This document shows positions 1-8,338 of a stretch of DNA of 64,000 nucleotides, piece after piece. The notes beneath the pieces are model-generated. The model was not told the origin of the DNA and ran no database searches. It saw nothing but the letters and a program-made list of their open reading frames with translations. The translations under genes and the position numbers were made by a program. Positions within the stretch are counted from its first letter, which is position 1. The number at the start of each line of letters is the position of its first letter. This DNA comes from Gordonia jacobaea. Lineage in GTDB: Bacteria; Actinomycetota; Actinomycetes; Mycobacteriales; Mycobacteriaceae. Location of the stretch: contig NZ_LDTZ01000025.1 of the NCBI RefSeq assembly GCF_001186365.1, positions 1-64,000 of the forward strand, written 5' to 3'.

Positions 1-78
1 ATCGGTAAGGATCACGCCGACGCTCTAGCCAAGGGGCCGGTAAAGATCGAATCCAGATCGGCGGTCACGGACACGTAG
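1..78 (+). CDS. Possible C-terminal end of an unknown element gene (5' truncated)
   Basis: The first reading frame is open from base 1 and stops at TAG 76-78, giving 25 residues ending SRSAVTDT. Nothing identifies a family, and so short an open frame can occur by chance. It would lie inside the integrated element and run towards the integrase gene, which is on the other strand. Confidence 0.25.
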   Translation: MGKDHADALAKGPVKIESRSAVTDT

Positions 79-465
79 TCGTGACTCATAGTTTTTTTCT
101 TAGTTTTCATTTGTCAAAGAACTTCCTTCCCCGCATAACGGGGAGACTTGTCTACAGTGATCCGATGCGGCACCTGAATCCTGTGCCTGGTTGTGCTCGT
201 TTATCCGGGGTCCGGTCTGTCTCTCGCGGAATCCTGCGGTCGAACGGGTCAAAACGTATCACACGAATTTTTGACAAAAGCACAAGAATCGTGCAGCGCA
301 CGCTACGTTGGCCGTCATTTCAAGGTGCCAATGGGCATCAAAGGGAACGTTTGGGAATCTCTGGGAACACCGCCGCACGAGGTTATTGTGACTGACATCA
401 CAACTTTGGCGCGCGGGTGTATCGATCCCCTTATGACGCCTCACAGACCAACAACCGACTGAGAC
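79..465. other. Gene-free stretch downstream of the integrase
   Basis: About 390 bp without a credible gene; the short open frames here have no ribosome binding site and overlap one another. It is more AT-rich than the rest of the window. Visible structure: an inverted repeat TCCCCG/CGGGGA with a 5-nt loop at 128-144, and a perfect repeat TTGTGA-N6-TCACAA at 386-403 that has the form of a repressor operator. A TTGACA hexamer at 271-276 has no well-spaced -10 element. Confidence 0.5.
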
Positions 466-1587
466 TCAGCCCAGCACATTGCGCACAGCCTCATCCCAAG
501 ACCTGCCCAACTTTGCGTAACGCTCCGTCGTCGCAATCGACTTATGGCCTAGCAACTCCTGTACCTGCTGAATCGGCACACCCGCCTGCACAAGCCAAGA
601 TGCAAAGCTGTGCCTCAAATCGTGAACACGAACATGCCCGACCTTGCGCTCCTGGCGCCCGACCTTCACCGACGCAACCCGCGCCGCAGCATCGAGACGC
701 TTTGCGAACAAGGCCGAGTCGTACGGCAGCCCCGCAGCATTCGCCACCACAAGGCCACTACGCGGCGTCGGCACGTTCACGCACGGAAGACTCGGCGGCT
801 CTCCAAACCCCACCGCCGCCAACCTGCCAGCAAGCAACTTCCCCAGCGTTGCACCAATAGGTACAGACCTAGCCGCGTGCCCCTTGGTCGCCTTCAACGA
901 CTTATCAGCACGGTCGTACGCCAAGACCACATCAACAGTGTTGCGCTCCAAGTCGACCCGCTCCCATGTAAGACCGACCGCCTCCGACCACCGCATTCCC
1001 GTCCCGATCAGCAAGTCGAAGATGAACTGGTCGAAACCGATGAGCACCGCGCGAACAGCGTCGGCCTCCGCACGAGTCAGGAAGCGTTCAGGCGACGGGT
1101 CCGGCTTCGGAACGTCGACACCTCTGCACGGATTGACGGGAGCCTCACCCCGTGCGCCAGCCGGAATCATGCCCTTGTCCAGTGCCAACCGCATCACCGA
1201 CGACAGGAGATTGACGTGCTTTTGAATCGTGGAAGCGGCGAGCTTGTCGCTCCGCATATCAGCCACCCACTGCTGCACGTCGGGCCTAGAAATGTCCTTC
1301 AAAGCAACATCACCCCAACGGGGCGTCACACGGTTGTCGAGCTTGCTCTCGTCCTGCTTGCGTGTCGTCGGCTGCACGATCCGCTGCGCCCACCACGTCG
1401 GCAAAAACTCTGAGAACGTGACGGTGCCAAGGCTGTCAGGGTCGTTACGAACCCGCTTCTCCGCAAGGTCCGCCGCCAATAACGCGTCCGTCTTCCGACC
1501 AAACGTTCCCGCCGACCGTTGCTTCCCGTCGCTGTCCCGGTACATGCCGCGCCACTTCTTGGACGGGAGTTGCGTTGCCCATGCCAT
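466..1587 (-). CDS. Tyrosine recombinase (phage-type integrase)
   Basis: A 373-residue site-specific recombinase that would insert and excise the element by strand exchange through a 3'-phosphotyrosine. Visible catalytic residues, in order: Arg in GTGMRWSEAVGL, the His-x-x-Arg box in HDLRHSFASWL, and the nucleophile Tyr in LGHKSIATTERYAKL. An N-terminal SAM-like core-binding domain precedes them. The frame is open to 1695, but the stretch before Met 1587 (MAWATQLPSKKWRG) is Arg/Cys-rich and unlike integrases, so I start there; no strong Shine-Dalgarno is seen. It lies about 190 bp from the attachment site, as usual for tRNA-targeting integrases. Its sequence matches a phage or ICE integrase equally well. 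Confidence 0.93.
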   Translation of the reverse strand: MAWATQLPSKKWRGMYRDSDGKQRSAGTFGRKTDALLAADLAEKRVRNDPDSLGTVTFSEFLPTWWAQRIVQPTTRKQDESKLDNRVTPRWGDVALKDISRPDVQQWVADMRSDKLAASTIQKHVNLLSSVMRLALDKGMIPAGARGEAPVNPCRGVDVPKPDPSPERFLTRAEADAVRAVLIGFDQFIFDLLIGTGMRWSEAVGLTWERVDLERNTVDVVLAYDRADKSLKATKGHAARSVPIGATLGKLLAGRLAAVGFGEPPSLPCVNVPTPRSGLVVANAAGLPYDSALFAKRLDAAARVASVKVGRQERKVGHVRVHDLRHSFASWLVQAGVPIQQVQELLGHKSIATTERYAKLGRSWDEAVRNVLG

Positions 1588-1771
1588 CCGCCAAGGATAC
1601 GTGCGCGTGCAACACGGTGACAGTGCGTGGTGTGTTCGTGTTGCAACCCACGTTCCAAGGCGTGCCGATCCATGCTTATCCGTACGCACCCGCACCGATC
1701 CGACACGCCGTTCTAACAGGGATTTTATGGGTCAATTCCCGCATCTCCCGACCGTGCTGTATGTTGTCGCT

Positions 1772-1835
1772 TGAACGGTCTTCTAATCCCTAGGTCGCAG
1801 GTTCGAGTCCTGCCGGGGGCACCAAAGACCGTTCA
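1772..1835. repeat. 11-bp perfect inverted repeat flanking the tRNA fragment
   Basis: TGAACGGTCTT (1772-1782) and AAGACCGTTCA (1825-1835) are exact inverted copies. They enclose the T arm and acceptor strand, and the right copy starts immediately after CCA. A related GTCTTGGTGAACGG follows at 1842-1855. The copies could be core-type integrase binding sites or could fold into a hairpin that caps the tRNA fragment. Confidence 0.7.
1780..1824 (+). other. Attachment site: 3' half of tRNA-Arg(UCU)
   Basis: From 1780 the sequence reads as the anticodon loop CTTCTAA (anticodon TCT at 1782-1784), a 3' anticodon-stem strand, a variable loop, a T arm with stem GCAGG/CCTGC, a 3' acceptor strand CGGGGGC, discriminator A and encoded CCA (1822-1824). 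The 5' half is missing: no GCCCCCG acceptor strand lies upstream, and 1775-1779 do not pair with the anticodon stem. This is the displaced tRNA end left by integration (attL or attR), not a functional gene. Confidence 0.85.
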
Positions 1836-2182
1836 GAAAGCAGTCTTGGTGAACGGATGTCTATCGTTGACCCGCATCCACGCGGCTCCGATCGTCTGCG
1901 CGGGCCCTGGTCAACCTTGCCCCGCTTCCCAAACAATGCGCATCCGCCTCACCTTCGGATGGTGTGCCGCATGAAGCACGACACCGTACACGGTTACCTC
2001 AACACCACGTCTCAGACGCCCTCGAACATCCGCGACAGGTGGGACGCAACCGATTACAAAGGCACTCGGCGACACGCCGCCACGTCCGACACTGACGGAG
2101 GTGAGCAATGAGCGCCGCCGCGCGCCAAACTTTGAATTTGGATTCAGGGCTACAGATTCGAATTTTCGTCAGAGGCAACATA
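1836..2182. other. Gene-free stretch between the attachment site and the next gene
   Basis: About 350 bp with no supported gene. The overlapping short open frames lack ribosome binding sites and have no recognisable product. If the tRNA fragment marks the element end, this is resident DNA or an older insertion. Just before the next gene the sequence is AT-rich, with several GAATTT/GATTC runs. Confidence 0.45.
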
Positions 2183-2188
2183 TACGGT
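2183..2188 (+). promoter_or_regulatory. -10 element (TACGGT) for a probably leaderless gene
   Basis: TACGGT fits the actinobacterial TANNNT -10 consensus and ends 7 nt before the ATG at 2196. Transcription would then start at or next to the start codon. No Shine-Dalgarno is present, which agrees with leaderless translation. No clear -35 is seen. Confidence 0.45.
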
Positions 2189-2195
2189 CGCCAGC

Positions 2196-3122
2196 ATGCA
2201 ACCACCCTCTGACCCCTTTGCAAAGCTTGCGATCCTCGCAACCTACGGACGAATAGTGACACGAGCTAAGCAAGCTTCAGACCTCAAACCATGGGGGTTG
2301 ACTCGTCGTGTACCCGACCGGGGAAGCATTCTCGCCGAGGATGATCTACGCGCCTTTGAGCTGATTCCAGAACTCGAAGACAAGTTCCTTGTATCCAGCA
2401 CAGCAGTCTTCCCCGCAATGGCCGCGACCGACAACATATCTGCTATTGCCCCGCTACTCCCTCACATCAGCAATTCAACCAGCCTGCACTCCAACGCTGT
2501 GATGAATCTCTGCCGCACCGCGATGGAGTCTGCCGCCCGCACGATCTGGCTGCTGAGTCCCAAAGACCGTGAGACACGTCGACAACGCACTACCTCACTT
2601 GCTGGGAAGGAATGGCATGAGCAGACCATCTACTTCGCCCACGCAGCGAACCTACACAAGGGAAGAATCAGCCCTGAGGCCGAGACACAACGCGCCGAAC
2701 ACGCTGCGCAGTCGATGCAGTACCGCGATATCGCCGAAGCTTCAACAACCATCGGCTTCGACCGACCAACTAAAGCGATCGAACTTGCTGGCGGGTGGAT
2801 CGACGATAATCCCCCGGCGCACGCCCGCCAGGAAGTAGCAAAGTTCGGCGTTCAGCAGCTTGCGCAGGCCACCTACTGCATCACGTCGAGCACCGTACAT
2901 GGGTACAAATGGGTACACGAACACGTTGGCGACGATGGACGGGGACTGTTTAACAGCTTGGCGGACTCACTAGCAGTCGCTCTCGTGATGACTGAAAGCG
3001 CCATCGCGCTGTTCGAGGCGCAATCAGCAGGAGAAGTCCCTAGCAACTACCCTCGTCCCATCTATCCGGATCGCTTGGAACGGACGATCCGCGAGTGGTC
3101 AAGGGCTTACCTAGATGAATAG
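2196..3122 (+). CDS. Hypothetical protein, accessory-type
   Basis: A 308-residue soluble-looking protein that I cannot assign to a family. It has no signal peptide or membrane segment and looks mostly alpha-helical, with charged Ala-rich stretches such as AMESAARTIWLLSPKD near residues 108-123 and a second helical block near residues 245-275. It stands alone between the integrated element and the resident genes, with long non-coding flanks and an AT content higher than its neighbours, which suggests horizontal gain. The start is chosen from the TANNNT element 7 nt upstream. Helical proteins of this size near integrases are sometimes HEPN-like or DUF5677-like, but I see no RxxxxH motif that would support that. 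Confidence 0.7.
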   Translation: MQPPSDPFAKLAILATYGRIVTRAKQASDLKPWGLTRRVPDRGSILAEDDLRAFELIPELEDKFLVSSTAVFPAMAATDNISAIAPLLPHISNSTSLHSNAVMNLCRTAMESAARTIWLLSPKDRETRRQRTTSLAGKEWHEQTIYFAHAANLHKGRISPEAETQRAEHAAQSMQYRDIAEASTTIGFDRPTKAIELAGGWIDDNPPAHARQEVAKFGVQQLAQATYCITSSTVHGYKWVHEHVGDDGRGLFNSLADSLAVALVMTESAIALFEAQSAGEVPSNYPRPIYPDRLERTIREWSRAYLDE

Positions 3123-3439
3123 TGTGCTGCCACTTGCCGCGCCGATTGTTTAGGAGACCTGGTCTCCAGGCGTACTTTCGCCTTTATTGCCGCGGGCCGC
3201 GACTGCGCGGACCACAACTACCCGACGCAGCACAGCGGACGGGATGGTGCAGCTCTGAGGCGCCTAATTCCGGTCCCTTCGAGGCGGTATTTTTCACATA
3301 AGTGCGCTAACAGCGCGCAGTGATCCATTCGATCTGAATCGGAGGCAGAGTGCCTGCACCATTTGTCGTACTCATCCGACGAGCTTGCCATGGCACCGAT
3401 GTCGGTATCGACAACGCTGCCGACCGGGATGAAATTCGA
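3123..3439. other. Gene-free stretch
   Basis: About 320 bp between the accessory gene and the acetyltransferase. Open frames on the minus strand here are short, Ser/Arg-rich and unsupported. I see no tRNA, strong hairpin or repeat. Confidence 0.4.
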
Positions 3440-3467
3440 TTGCACCGCGACGCAACGCTGATAGCGT
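3440..3467 (+). promoter_or_regulatory. Promoter for the GNAT acetyltransferase (leaderless)
   Basis: TTGCAC at 3440-3445 and TAGCGT at 3462-3467 are separated by 16 bp. The -10 ends 9 nt before the ATG at 3477 and no Shine-Dalgarno lies between, so the transcript is probably leaderless or nearly so. Confidence 0.55.
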
Positions 3468-3476
3468 CATCGACTG

Positions 3477-4001
3477 ATGTCTGAGCAGATCCCCGCCGCA
3501 CAGTGGCACACCCGTACCGAAACTCCGGCCGACGTGCCGACTGTCCGCGAGATCACCCTCGCCGCGTTTCCCACCGCGGAGGAAGCCGAGATCCTCGACG
3601 GCCTACGGCGTGACCCCGCGTGGATCGACGGACTGTCGATCGTCGTCACCGACGAGTCGGGACGCGTCGTGGGCCACGGCGTCGCGACCCGCGGCTTCGT
3701 CGACGACTCTCCGGTCCTGGGATTGGGGCCGGTGTCGGTGCTTCCGCAGTTCCAGAACCGCGGCGCGGGCAGCGCAGTCAACCGTGCACTCCTCGAGGCC
3801 GCACGGCAGATAGGCGAACCACACGTCGTCGTGCTCGGACACGCCGACTATTATCCGCGGTTCGGGTTCGAACGCGCATCGACGCACGGGATCACCGTCC
3901 CGTTCGACGCCCCCGACGACGCCGTCATGGCGATGACACTCGACGAGGGCAAGCCACTTCCGCCCGGAGTCATGCACTACGCCGCGCCGTTCGGCGTGTG
4001 A
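3477..4001 (+). CDS. GNAT-family N-acetyltransferase (YhbS-like)
   Basis: A 174-residue GNAT enzyme that would transfer acetyl from acetyl-CoA to an amine; the substrate is unknown. The acetyl-CoA pyrophosphate-binding motif A is visible as VSVLPQFQNRGAGSAV (about residues 83-98), followed by VLGHADYYPRFGFE, the motif B/tail typical of the YhbS subgroup. The length is normal for a single-domain GNAT. It is monocistronic, with its own promoter, and runs tail-to-tail into the uracil permease. Confidence 0.88.
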   Translation: MSEQIPAAQWHTRTETPADVPTVREITLAAFPTAEEAEILDGLRRDPAWIDGLSIVVTDESGRVVGHGVATRGFVDDSPVLGLGPVSVLPQFQNRGAGSAVNRALLEAARQIGEPHVVVLGHADYYPRFGFERASTHGITVPFDAPDDAVMAMTLDEGKPLPPGVMHYAAPFGV

Positions 4002-4028
4002 ATCATCTGGACGGACAACACCTTTCGA

Positions 4029-5399
4029 CTAGGCGCCGCGCGCTCCCGCAGTTCCTCGCCACCCGCCGATGAGGTGAATGGTGTGATAGATGAGCAGCGC
4101 ACACACCGCGCCGATCGCGATGCCGCCGAAGCTCACGTCGCCGATGGTCCAACTGAAGTCTGCGATCGCGATGATCAGCGGAATCGCGGCGGTGAACTGG
4201 TTGATCGGTCGGGAGAAGTCGACGCGGTTGGTCACCCAGATGTGCACACCGATGATGGCGACAAGGCCATAGAGCGCAGTGGTGATGCCTCCGAGGACCC
4301 CGGAGGGAACCGACGCGATCACGGCACCGATCTTCGGACACAGTCCCAAGATGATCGCCGCGGCAGCGGCGACCCAGTACGCCGCAGTCGAATACACCTT
4401 GGTCGCAGCCATGACACCGATGTTCTCGGCGTAAGTCGTGGTCGCCGACCCTCCGCCCGAGCCTGCGATCATCGTCGACAGTCCGTCGGCGAACAACGCC
4501 CTGCCCATCCGGTCGTCGAAGTTCGCTCCGGTCATCATCGCGACGGACTTCACGTGCCCGATGTTCTCGACCACCAGCACGAGGACCACCGGTAAGAACG
4601 TCGGGATCACCGAGAGGTGGAACGTCGGGGTGTGAAACTCGGGCAGGCCGATCCAACTCGCGGTATGTATGGCGCTGGTGTCCACCTCGTCGCGAATCAA
4701 CGCCACCACATAGCCGATCACCACGCTCAACACGATGGCGAGTCGTCCGAGCAGTCCACGCAACAACGCGATCGACAAGACCAGCAGCACCAGGACGATC
4801 GTCGCGGTCACGGGCTGCTTCTCGAAGTTCGCCTTTGTCGACGGCGCAAGGTTGAGGCCGATCAACGCCACGATCGTTCCGGTGACGATCGGCGGCATCA
4901 CGAGGTCGATCCACCGAACGCCCGCAAAGTGCACAATGACGCCGATCAAGGCGAGCAACGCACCCACCACGACGATCCCGCCGAGCGCCGACGATTGCCC
5001 ATTCGACGCCGTGGCCGCGAGTACCGGCGCGATGATCGCGAAGCTCGAGCCGAGATAGCTCGGCAACCGATTACCCGTGATGATCAGGAACAGTGCGGTA
5101 CCGATCCCCGAGAACAACAGTGTTGTGGCGGGCGGGAATCCGGTGAGCACCGGGACGAGGAACGTCGAACCGAACATCGCGACGACATGCTGCAGGCCGA
5201 TACTCACCGTCTTCGGCCACGACAGCCGCTCCCCCGGTGAGACCACGTCGTCGACGTCGACGCGCGTCCATCCCATGTTGTCTGCCAGTCGTCGCGACGT
5301 CGTGGTGGCGCCGGAGCTCCCGCGCTCGCTCCCTCCACCGTTGTCGCCGTCGCCCCTTCCGCTATCGCCACCGCCATCACGAGTTTCGTCGTTACGCAC
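4029..5399 (-). CDS. uraA: NCS2-family uracil permease
   Basis: A 456-residue inner-membrane proton symporter of the nucleobase-cation-symport 2 family, most like uracil permeases. About 14 membrane segments fill residues 60-450. The substrate-site signatures are present: VVENIGHVKSVAMMTG (Glu and His of TM8) and GGSATTTYAENIGV (Glu of TM10), matching the Glu241/His245/Glu290 set of E. coli UraA. The first ~45 residues are an unusual Gly/Asp/Arg-rich tail, so a later start (for example at MGWTRVDVDD) is possible; no clear Shine-Dalgarno settles it. The upstream leader has a small GC hairpin at 5432-5446. No pyr gene is adjacent. Confidence 0.9.
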   Translation of the reverse strand: MRNDETRDGGGDSGRGDGDNGGGSERGSSGATTTSRRLADNMGWTRVDVDDVVSPGERLSWPKTVSIGLQHVVAMFGSTFLVPVLTGFPPATTLLFSGIGTALFLIITGNRLPSYLGSSFAIIAPVLAATASNGQSSALGGIVVVGALLALIGVIVHFAGVRWIDLVMPPIVTGTIVALIGLNLAPSTKANFEKQPVTATIVLVLLVLSIALLRGLLGRLAIVLSVVIGYVVALIRDEVDTSAIHTASWIGLPEFHTPTFHLSVIPTFLPVVLVLVVENIGHVKSVAMMTGANFDDRMGRALFADGLSTMIAGSGGGSATTTYAENIGVMAATKVYSTAAYWVAAAAAIILGLCPKIGAVIASVPSGVLGGITTALYGLVAIIGVHIWVTNRVDFSRPINQFTAAIPLIIAIADFSWTIGDVSFGGIAIGAVCALLIYHTIHLIGGWRGTAGARGA

Positions 5400-5623
5400 G
5401 AGAATCAGTCTGCGCGATCACGGAGCGCGACGCCGGGTTTACCGGCATACCGGGACCGGCGACCGCACCTAGCCGGGCACCGATCAGACCGGTAACCCAC
5501 TGTCGGACAGCACCTTTGCGTTGACAGCCGCCTCCCAGCGTCGCCGCAGGGCGCGGTCAGCGAAGCTCCATAGTGTTCTCCTCGTCGGCAACGCCGCCGG
5601 CAGGAAGTCACGAAGGAGAACCC

Positions 5624-5761
5624 ATGCCTATCAATAACGGGCCGCAGCAGAACAACAACGGCCCGCGACAGGCCCCTGCCCCGCAGCCGCCGCGTCGCCG
5701 TCGTCGGCAGCGCTTCTGGAATCCGCGCGCACACCGCTGGGACTGGCGCTGGGTCTACTGA
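5624..5761 (+). CDS. Small basic Trp-rich protein (45 aa), unknown
   Basis: A 45-residue protein, MPINNGPQQNNNGP at the start, then a Pro/Arg linker and a C-terminal RFWNPRAHRWDWRWVY. The GAAGGAGA at 5612-5619 is well placed before this ATG, which strongly supports translation; a longer frame from 5573 has no such site. The Asn/Gln/Pro-rich start, a run of six Arg/Lys and five aromatic Trp/Tyr at the end suggest nucleic-acid or membrane binding. It precedes an ABC exporter by 140 bp and could be its leader or a separate small protein. I do not recognise a family. Confidence 0.65.
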   Translation: MPINNGPQQNNNGPRQAPAPQPPRRRRRQRFWNPRAHRWDWRWVY

Positions 5762-5900
5762 CCTTCCGGCCCTACGGGAGCCGACACGGACGTCCGACGC
5801 CGCCAGGCGTGCCACCGACGCCCGCGTCGGCTCCTGTTCTCATGCCCGCTGACTCCCGTGCCCGCCGATTCCCATGCCTACCGATACAGAAGGACGTTCG

Positions 5901-7613
5901 ATGAACGCGCGACAAGCTTTTCGACGCTTCTCTCCCGCAGTACGTGGCGAGGCCAGACGATTCGCACTCGCGGGAACTCTGCTCGGCATCGCCGCGGCAT
6001 GCGAGGTGGTTGCCGTCTTCGTGCTCGCAGACGTCATCGACGGCGCGCTCGACTCCAACAGCGTCACGACGTTCGCGCGCCTTGCGCTCATCTGGCTCCT
6101 CATCACTGCAATCTCCTGCGGCGGAGACTATTTCGGCCAGGTCGTGTCCGTCGGCATCTCCGAGCGGGTGGTGCTGCGGCTGCGTGACCAGCTCTTCGAC
6201 CATGTGCAACGCCTTCATCCTGTGCAGCACCGACGGCTGGGTCTTGGCAACCTCGTCACCCGACACACCGGCGATCTCGAAGCAGTCGAGTACCTGATCG
6301 GGACGGGCGTGATGCAGTTCGTGATCGCGCTGGCCCACACCATCGGGCTGGTCGTCGCGGCGCTCATCATGAGCTGGCAGGTCGCGCTCGTCGCTCTGGC
6401 TGCGGTCCCGGCGCTATGGGGTCTCTCGGCGTTCTTCGCGCGTCGGCAGGAACGCGTCACCCGCGACGAACGCGGCGCCAACAGCGACATCGCCGACTCC
6501 GTCGAAACCGCACTCCTCGGCCACGAGACGGCCGTCGCCTACAACCAGCAGGGACGTGAACACGCTCGACTCCACCGGCACGGAGTCACCTGGATGAGCG
6601 CCCGCCTGGCGCAGACGCGCGTCGAGGCCGGACTCGGCGGCATCTTGAGCTTCGGGCAGGTCGTGGTCACGCTGGCCATCGCGATCGTGGGCGTCTGGCA
6701 GGTCCGTCAGGGCCAGCTCAGCGTCGGCGGCCTACTCGCCCTCACCGGCTACCTCGGGATGCTCTATCCCAAGATGCAGGAGCTCGCCGACATCCGGATC
6801 GCCATCGCATCGGCGGTGATCAGCGCCGAGCGAGTTGCCGAAGTCCTCGACATCGCACCCGTCGAACGCGTCGAAACCCCCACGGCCCGCACGTCGGTCC
6901 GAACTCCACTACGTCCGACGACTCCGGTCGGTATCGCACTGCGCGACGTCACACTCGCGCGCGAACACCAGACGGTCCTCGATGCCGTGGACCTCGACCT
7001 CGCGCCGGGCACCATCACCGCACTGATCGGACCGAGCGGCGTCGGAAAGTCGACGCTGGCGTCGCTGCTGTGCCGATTCGAACATCCCGACTCCGGGAAC
7101 CTGAGCATCGGCGACGTCGACTACGACGACCTGACAGGCGCTTGGATTCGCGATCACATCACGCTGCTTCCGCAGCAGCCGATCATCAAGGGCGCCAACA
7201 TCTCCGACAACATCGCCTACGGGCGGCCGGACGCGACGCGAGAAGAGATCATCGCCGCCGCGGTCGCCGCCGACGCCGACGAGTTCATCCGCAGGCTTCC
7301 CGACGGCTACGACGCCCGGCTCGACGACGGCGGCCTCACGCTCTCCGGTGGTCAACGGCAACGTATCGCGATCGCCCGTGCGATGCTCCGCAATACCCCC
7401 GCGCTCATCCTCGACGAACCGACGTCAGGTCTCGACGCCGCGACCACGAGCCGGATCCTCGACCCCCTCCGGCGGCTCGCCGACGGCCGCACCACGCTGC
7501 TCATCACGCACGACACTCGGGTCACCGCGATCGCCGACCGCATCGTCGAACTCCGCGACGGGCATCTCTACGACCTGACGCGGTGGATGGAACCCGAGAA
7601 CACACCCGCGTGA
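5901..7613 (+). CDS. ABC exporter half-transporter (permease fused to ATPase)
   Basis: A 570-residue type IV ABC exporter subunit: a six-segment membrane domain (about residues 20-310) followed by an ATPase domain (330-560). Walker A is GPSGVGKSTLASLL, the signature is LSGGQRQRIAIARA, Walker B is ALILDEPTSGLD and the switch His is in LLITHDTR. It probably works as a homodimer, since no partner half-transporter is adjacent. The ATG at 5901 is preceded by AGAAGGA, so it is preferred over an in-frame ATG at 5874 with no ribosome site. A PadR repressor gene follows 99 bp downstream, a common pairing for drug or lipid exporters. The substrate cannot be read from sequence. Confidence 0.9.
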   Translation: MNARQAFRRFSPAVRGEARRFALAGTLLGIAAACEVVAVFVLADVIDGALDSNSVTTFARLALIWLLITAISCGGDYFGQVVSVGISERVVLRLRDQLFDHVQRLHPVQHRRLGLGNLVTRHTGDLEAVEYLIGTGVMQFVIALAHTIGLVVAALIMSWQVALVALAAVPALWGLSAFFARRQERVTRDERGANSDIADSVETALLGHETAVAYNQQGREHARLHRHGVTWMSARLAQTRVEAGLGGILSFGQVVVTLAIAIVGVWQVRQGQLSVGGLLALTGYLGMLYPKMQELADIRIAIASAVISAERVAEVLDIAPVERVETPTARTSVRTPLRPTTPVGIALRDVTLAREHQTVLDAVDLDLAPGTITALIGPSGVGKSTLASLLCRFEHPDSGNLSIGDVDYDDLTGAWIRDHITLLPQQPIIKGANISDNIAYGRPDATREEIIAAAVAADADEFIRRLPDGYDARLDDGGLTLSGGQRQRIAIARAMLRNTPALILDEPTSGLDAATTSRILDPLRRLADGRTTLLITHDTRVTAIADRIVELRDGHLYDLTRWMEPENTPA

Positions 7614-7664
7614 CGCGATAGTGCACGTACGGGGAAACCGCCTGCTCGATATGCAACAGGCACC

Positions 7665-7706
7665 CTATGCACACTATTGCATAGTGCGTAGGTGCATTGG
7701 TACGGT
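7665..7706 (+). promoter_or_regulatory. padR promoter with candidate PadR operator
   Basis: CACTAT-TGC-ATAGTG (7672-7686) is a perfect inverted repeat inside a larger imperfect one, CTATGCAC...GTGCGTAG (7665-7691). TACGGT at 7701-7706 is a good -10 and ends 6 nt before GTG 7713. The palindrome covers the expected -35 position, fitting autorepression by the PadR protein encoded immediately downstream. Confidence 0.6.
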
Positions 7707-7712
7707 CGAGTC

Positions 7713-8297
7713 GTGGCACTCGAACACGCGATCATGGTGTCGCTCTCCGAACGCCCGGGCACCGGCTACGAGATCGGCAGGCAATTCGACCGGTCGATCG
7801 GCTACTTCTGGTCGGCGACGCACCAGCAGATCTATCGCACACTGGGCAAGCTCCACGCCGAGGGCATGGTGAGCTTCGAACCCGTCGCCCAGGAGGGCAG
7901 ACCGGACAAGAAGGTCTACACACTCTCCGACGCGGGCCGTCAGGCACTGCGCGAGTGGGTTTCGTCGCCGACACCCATGCAACAACTCCGCGACGACCTC
8001 GGACTCAAGATCCGAGCAGCAGAGCACGCCGACCTCACCGACGTCATCGACGAACTCCGCAGGCACCGCGCCGAACACCTTGCGCGACTGCACCTTTACC
8101 AGTCGTTCGAGAAGGACGACTACCCCGATCCGCAGGCACTGACCGGCCGTCGCCTCCATCAGTACCTGGTACTCCGCGGCGGCGTACGCATCGAAGAAGG
8201 CTTTGTCGGTTGGTGCGACGAAGTCATCACCGCGCTCGACACCGAGCAGCGTCGAACAGCCACCGCGTCGACGCCATCCGTCGGCAACGAGTCCTGA
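7713..8297 (+). CDS. PadR-family transcriptional regulator
   Basis: A 194-residue repressor with an N-terminal winged helix (residues 1-80; ALEHAIMVSLSERPGTGYEIG and the RTLGKLHAEGMVSFE wing region) and a C-terminal helical dimerisation domain of the Vir_C type. The start is GTG 7713, giving the family-typical VALEHAIMV beginning; TACGGT just upstream implies a leaderless mRNA. A frame extending to 7692 would add seven residues. It sits between an ABC exporter and a dienoyl-CoA reductase gene 41 bp downstream, either of which may be its target. Confidence 0.9.
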   Translation: MALEHAIMVSLSERPGTGYEIGRQFDRSIGYFWSATHQQIYRTLGKLHAEGMVSFEPVAQEGRPDKKVYTLSDAGRQALREWVSSPTPMQQLRDDLGLKIRAAEHADLTDVIDELRRHRAEHLARLHLYQSFEKDDYPDPQALTGRRLHQYLVLRGGVRIEEGFVGWCDEVITALDTEQRRTATASTPSVGNES

Positions 8298-8338
8298 CCA
8301 CCAACCCACCCCATCCCCGACGACCCAGGAGAACGCAG

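Larger units (their letters stand above)
1..1824. mobile_element. Right end of an integrated element (prophage or ICE-like), left part outside the window
   Basis: A tyrosine integrase gene lies beside a displaced 3' half of tRNA-Arg(UCU) at 1780-1824. Integration into the 3' end of a tRNA leaves an intact tRNA at one end and a 3' fragment at the other. The fragment reads on the + strand, so the element should lie to its left, and the intact tRNA-Arg should be beyond base 1. Only the integrase and the end of one possible gene are in view, so phage, ICE and genomic island cannot be told apart. Confidence 0.7.

Noticed and set aside
81..462. Two overlapping + strand short frames near the left edge
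   Set aside because: No ribosome site, odd composition, and they overlap each other and a minus-strand frame.
1748..1824. Complete tRNA gene
   Set aside because: Only the anticodon loop, T arm and 3' acceptor strand are present; no 5' acceptor GCCCCCG or matching anticodon-stem strand lies upstream.
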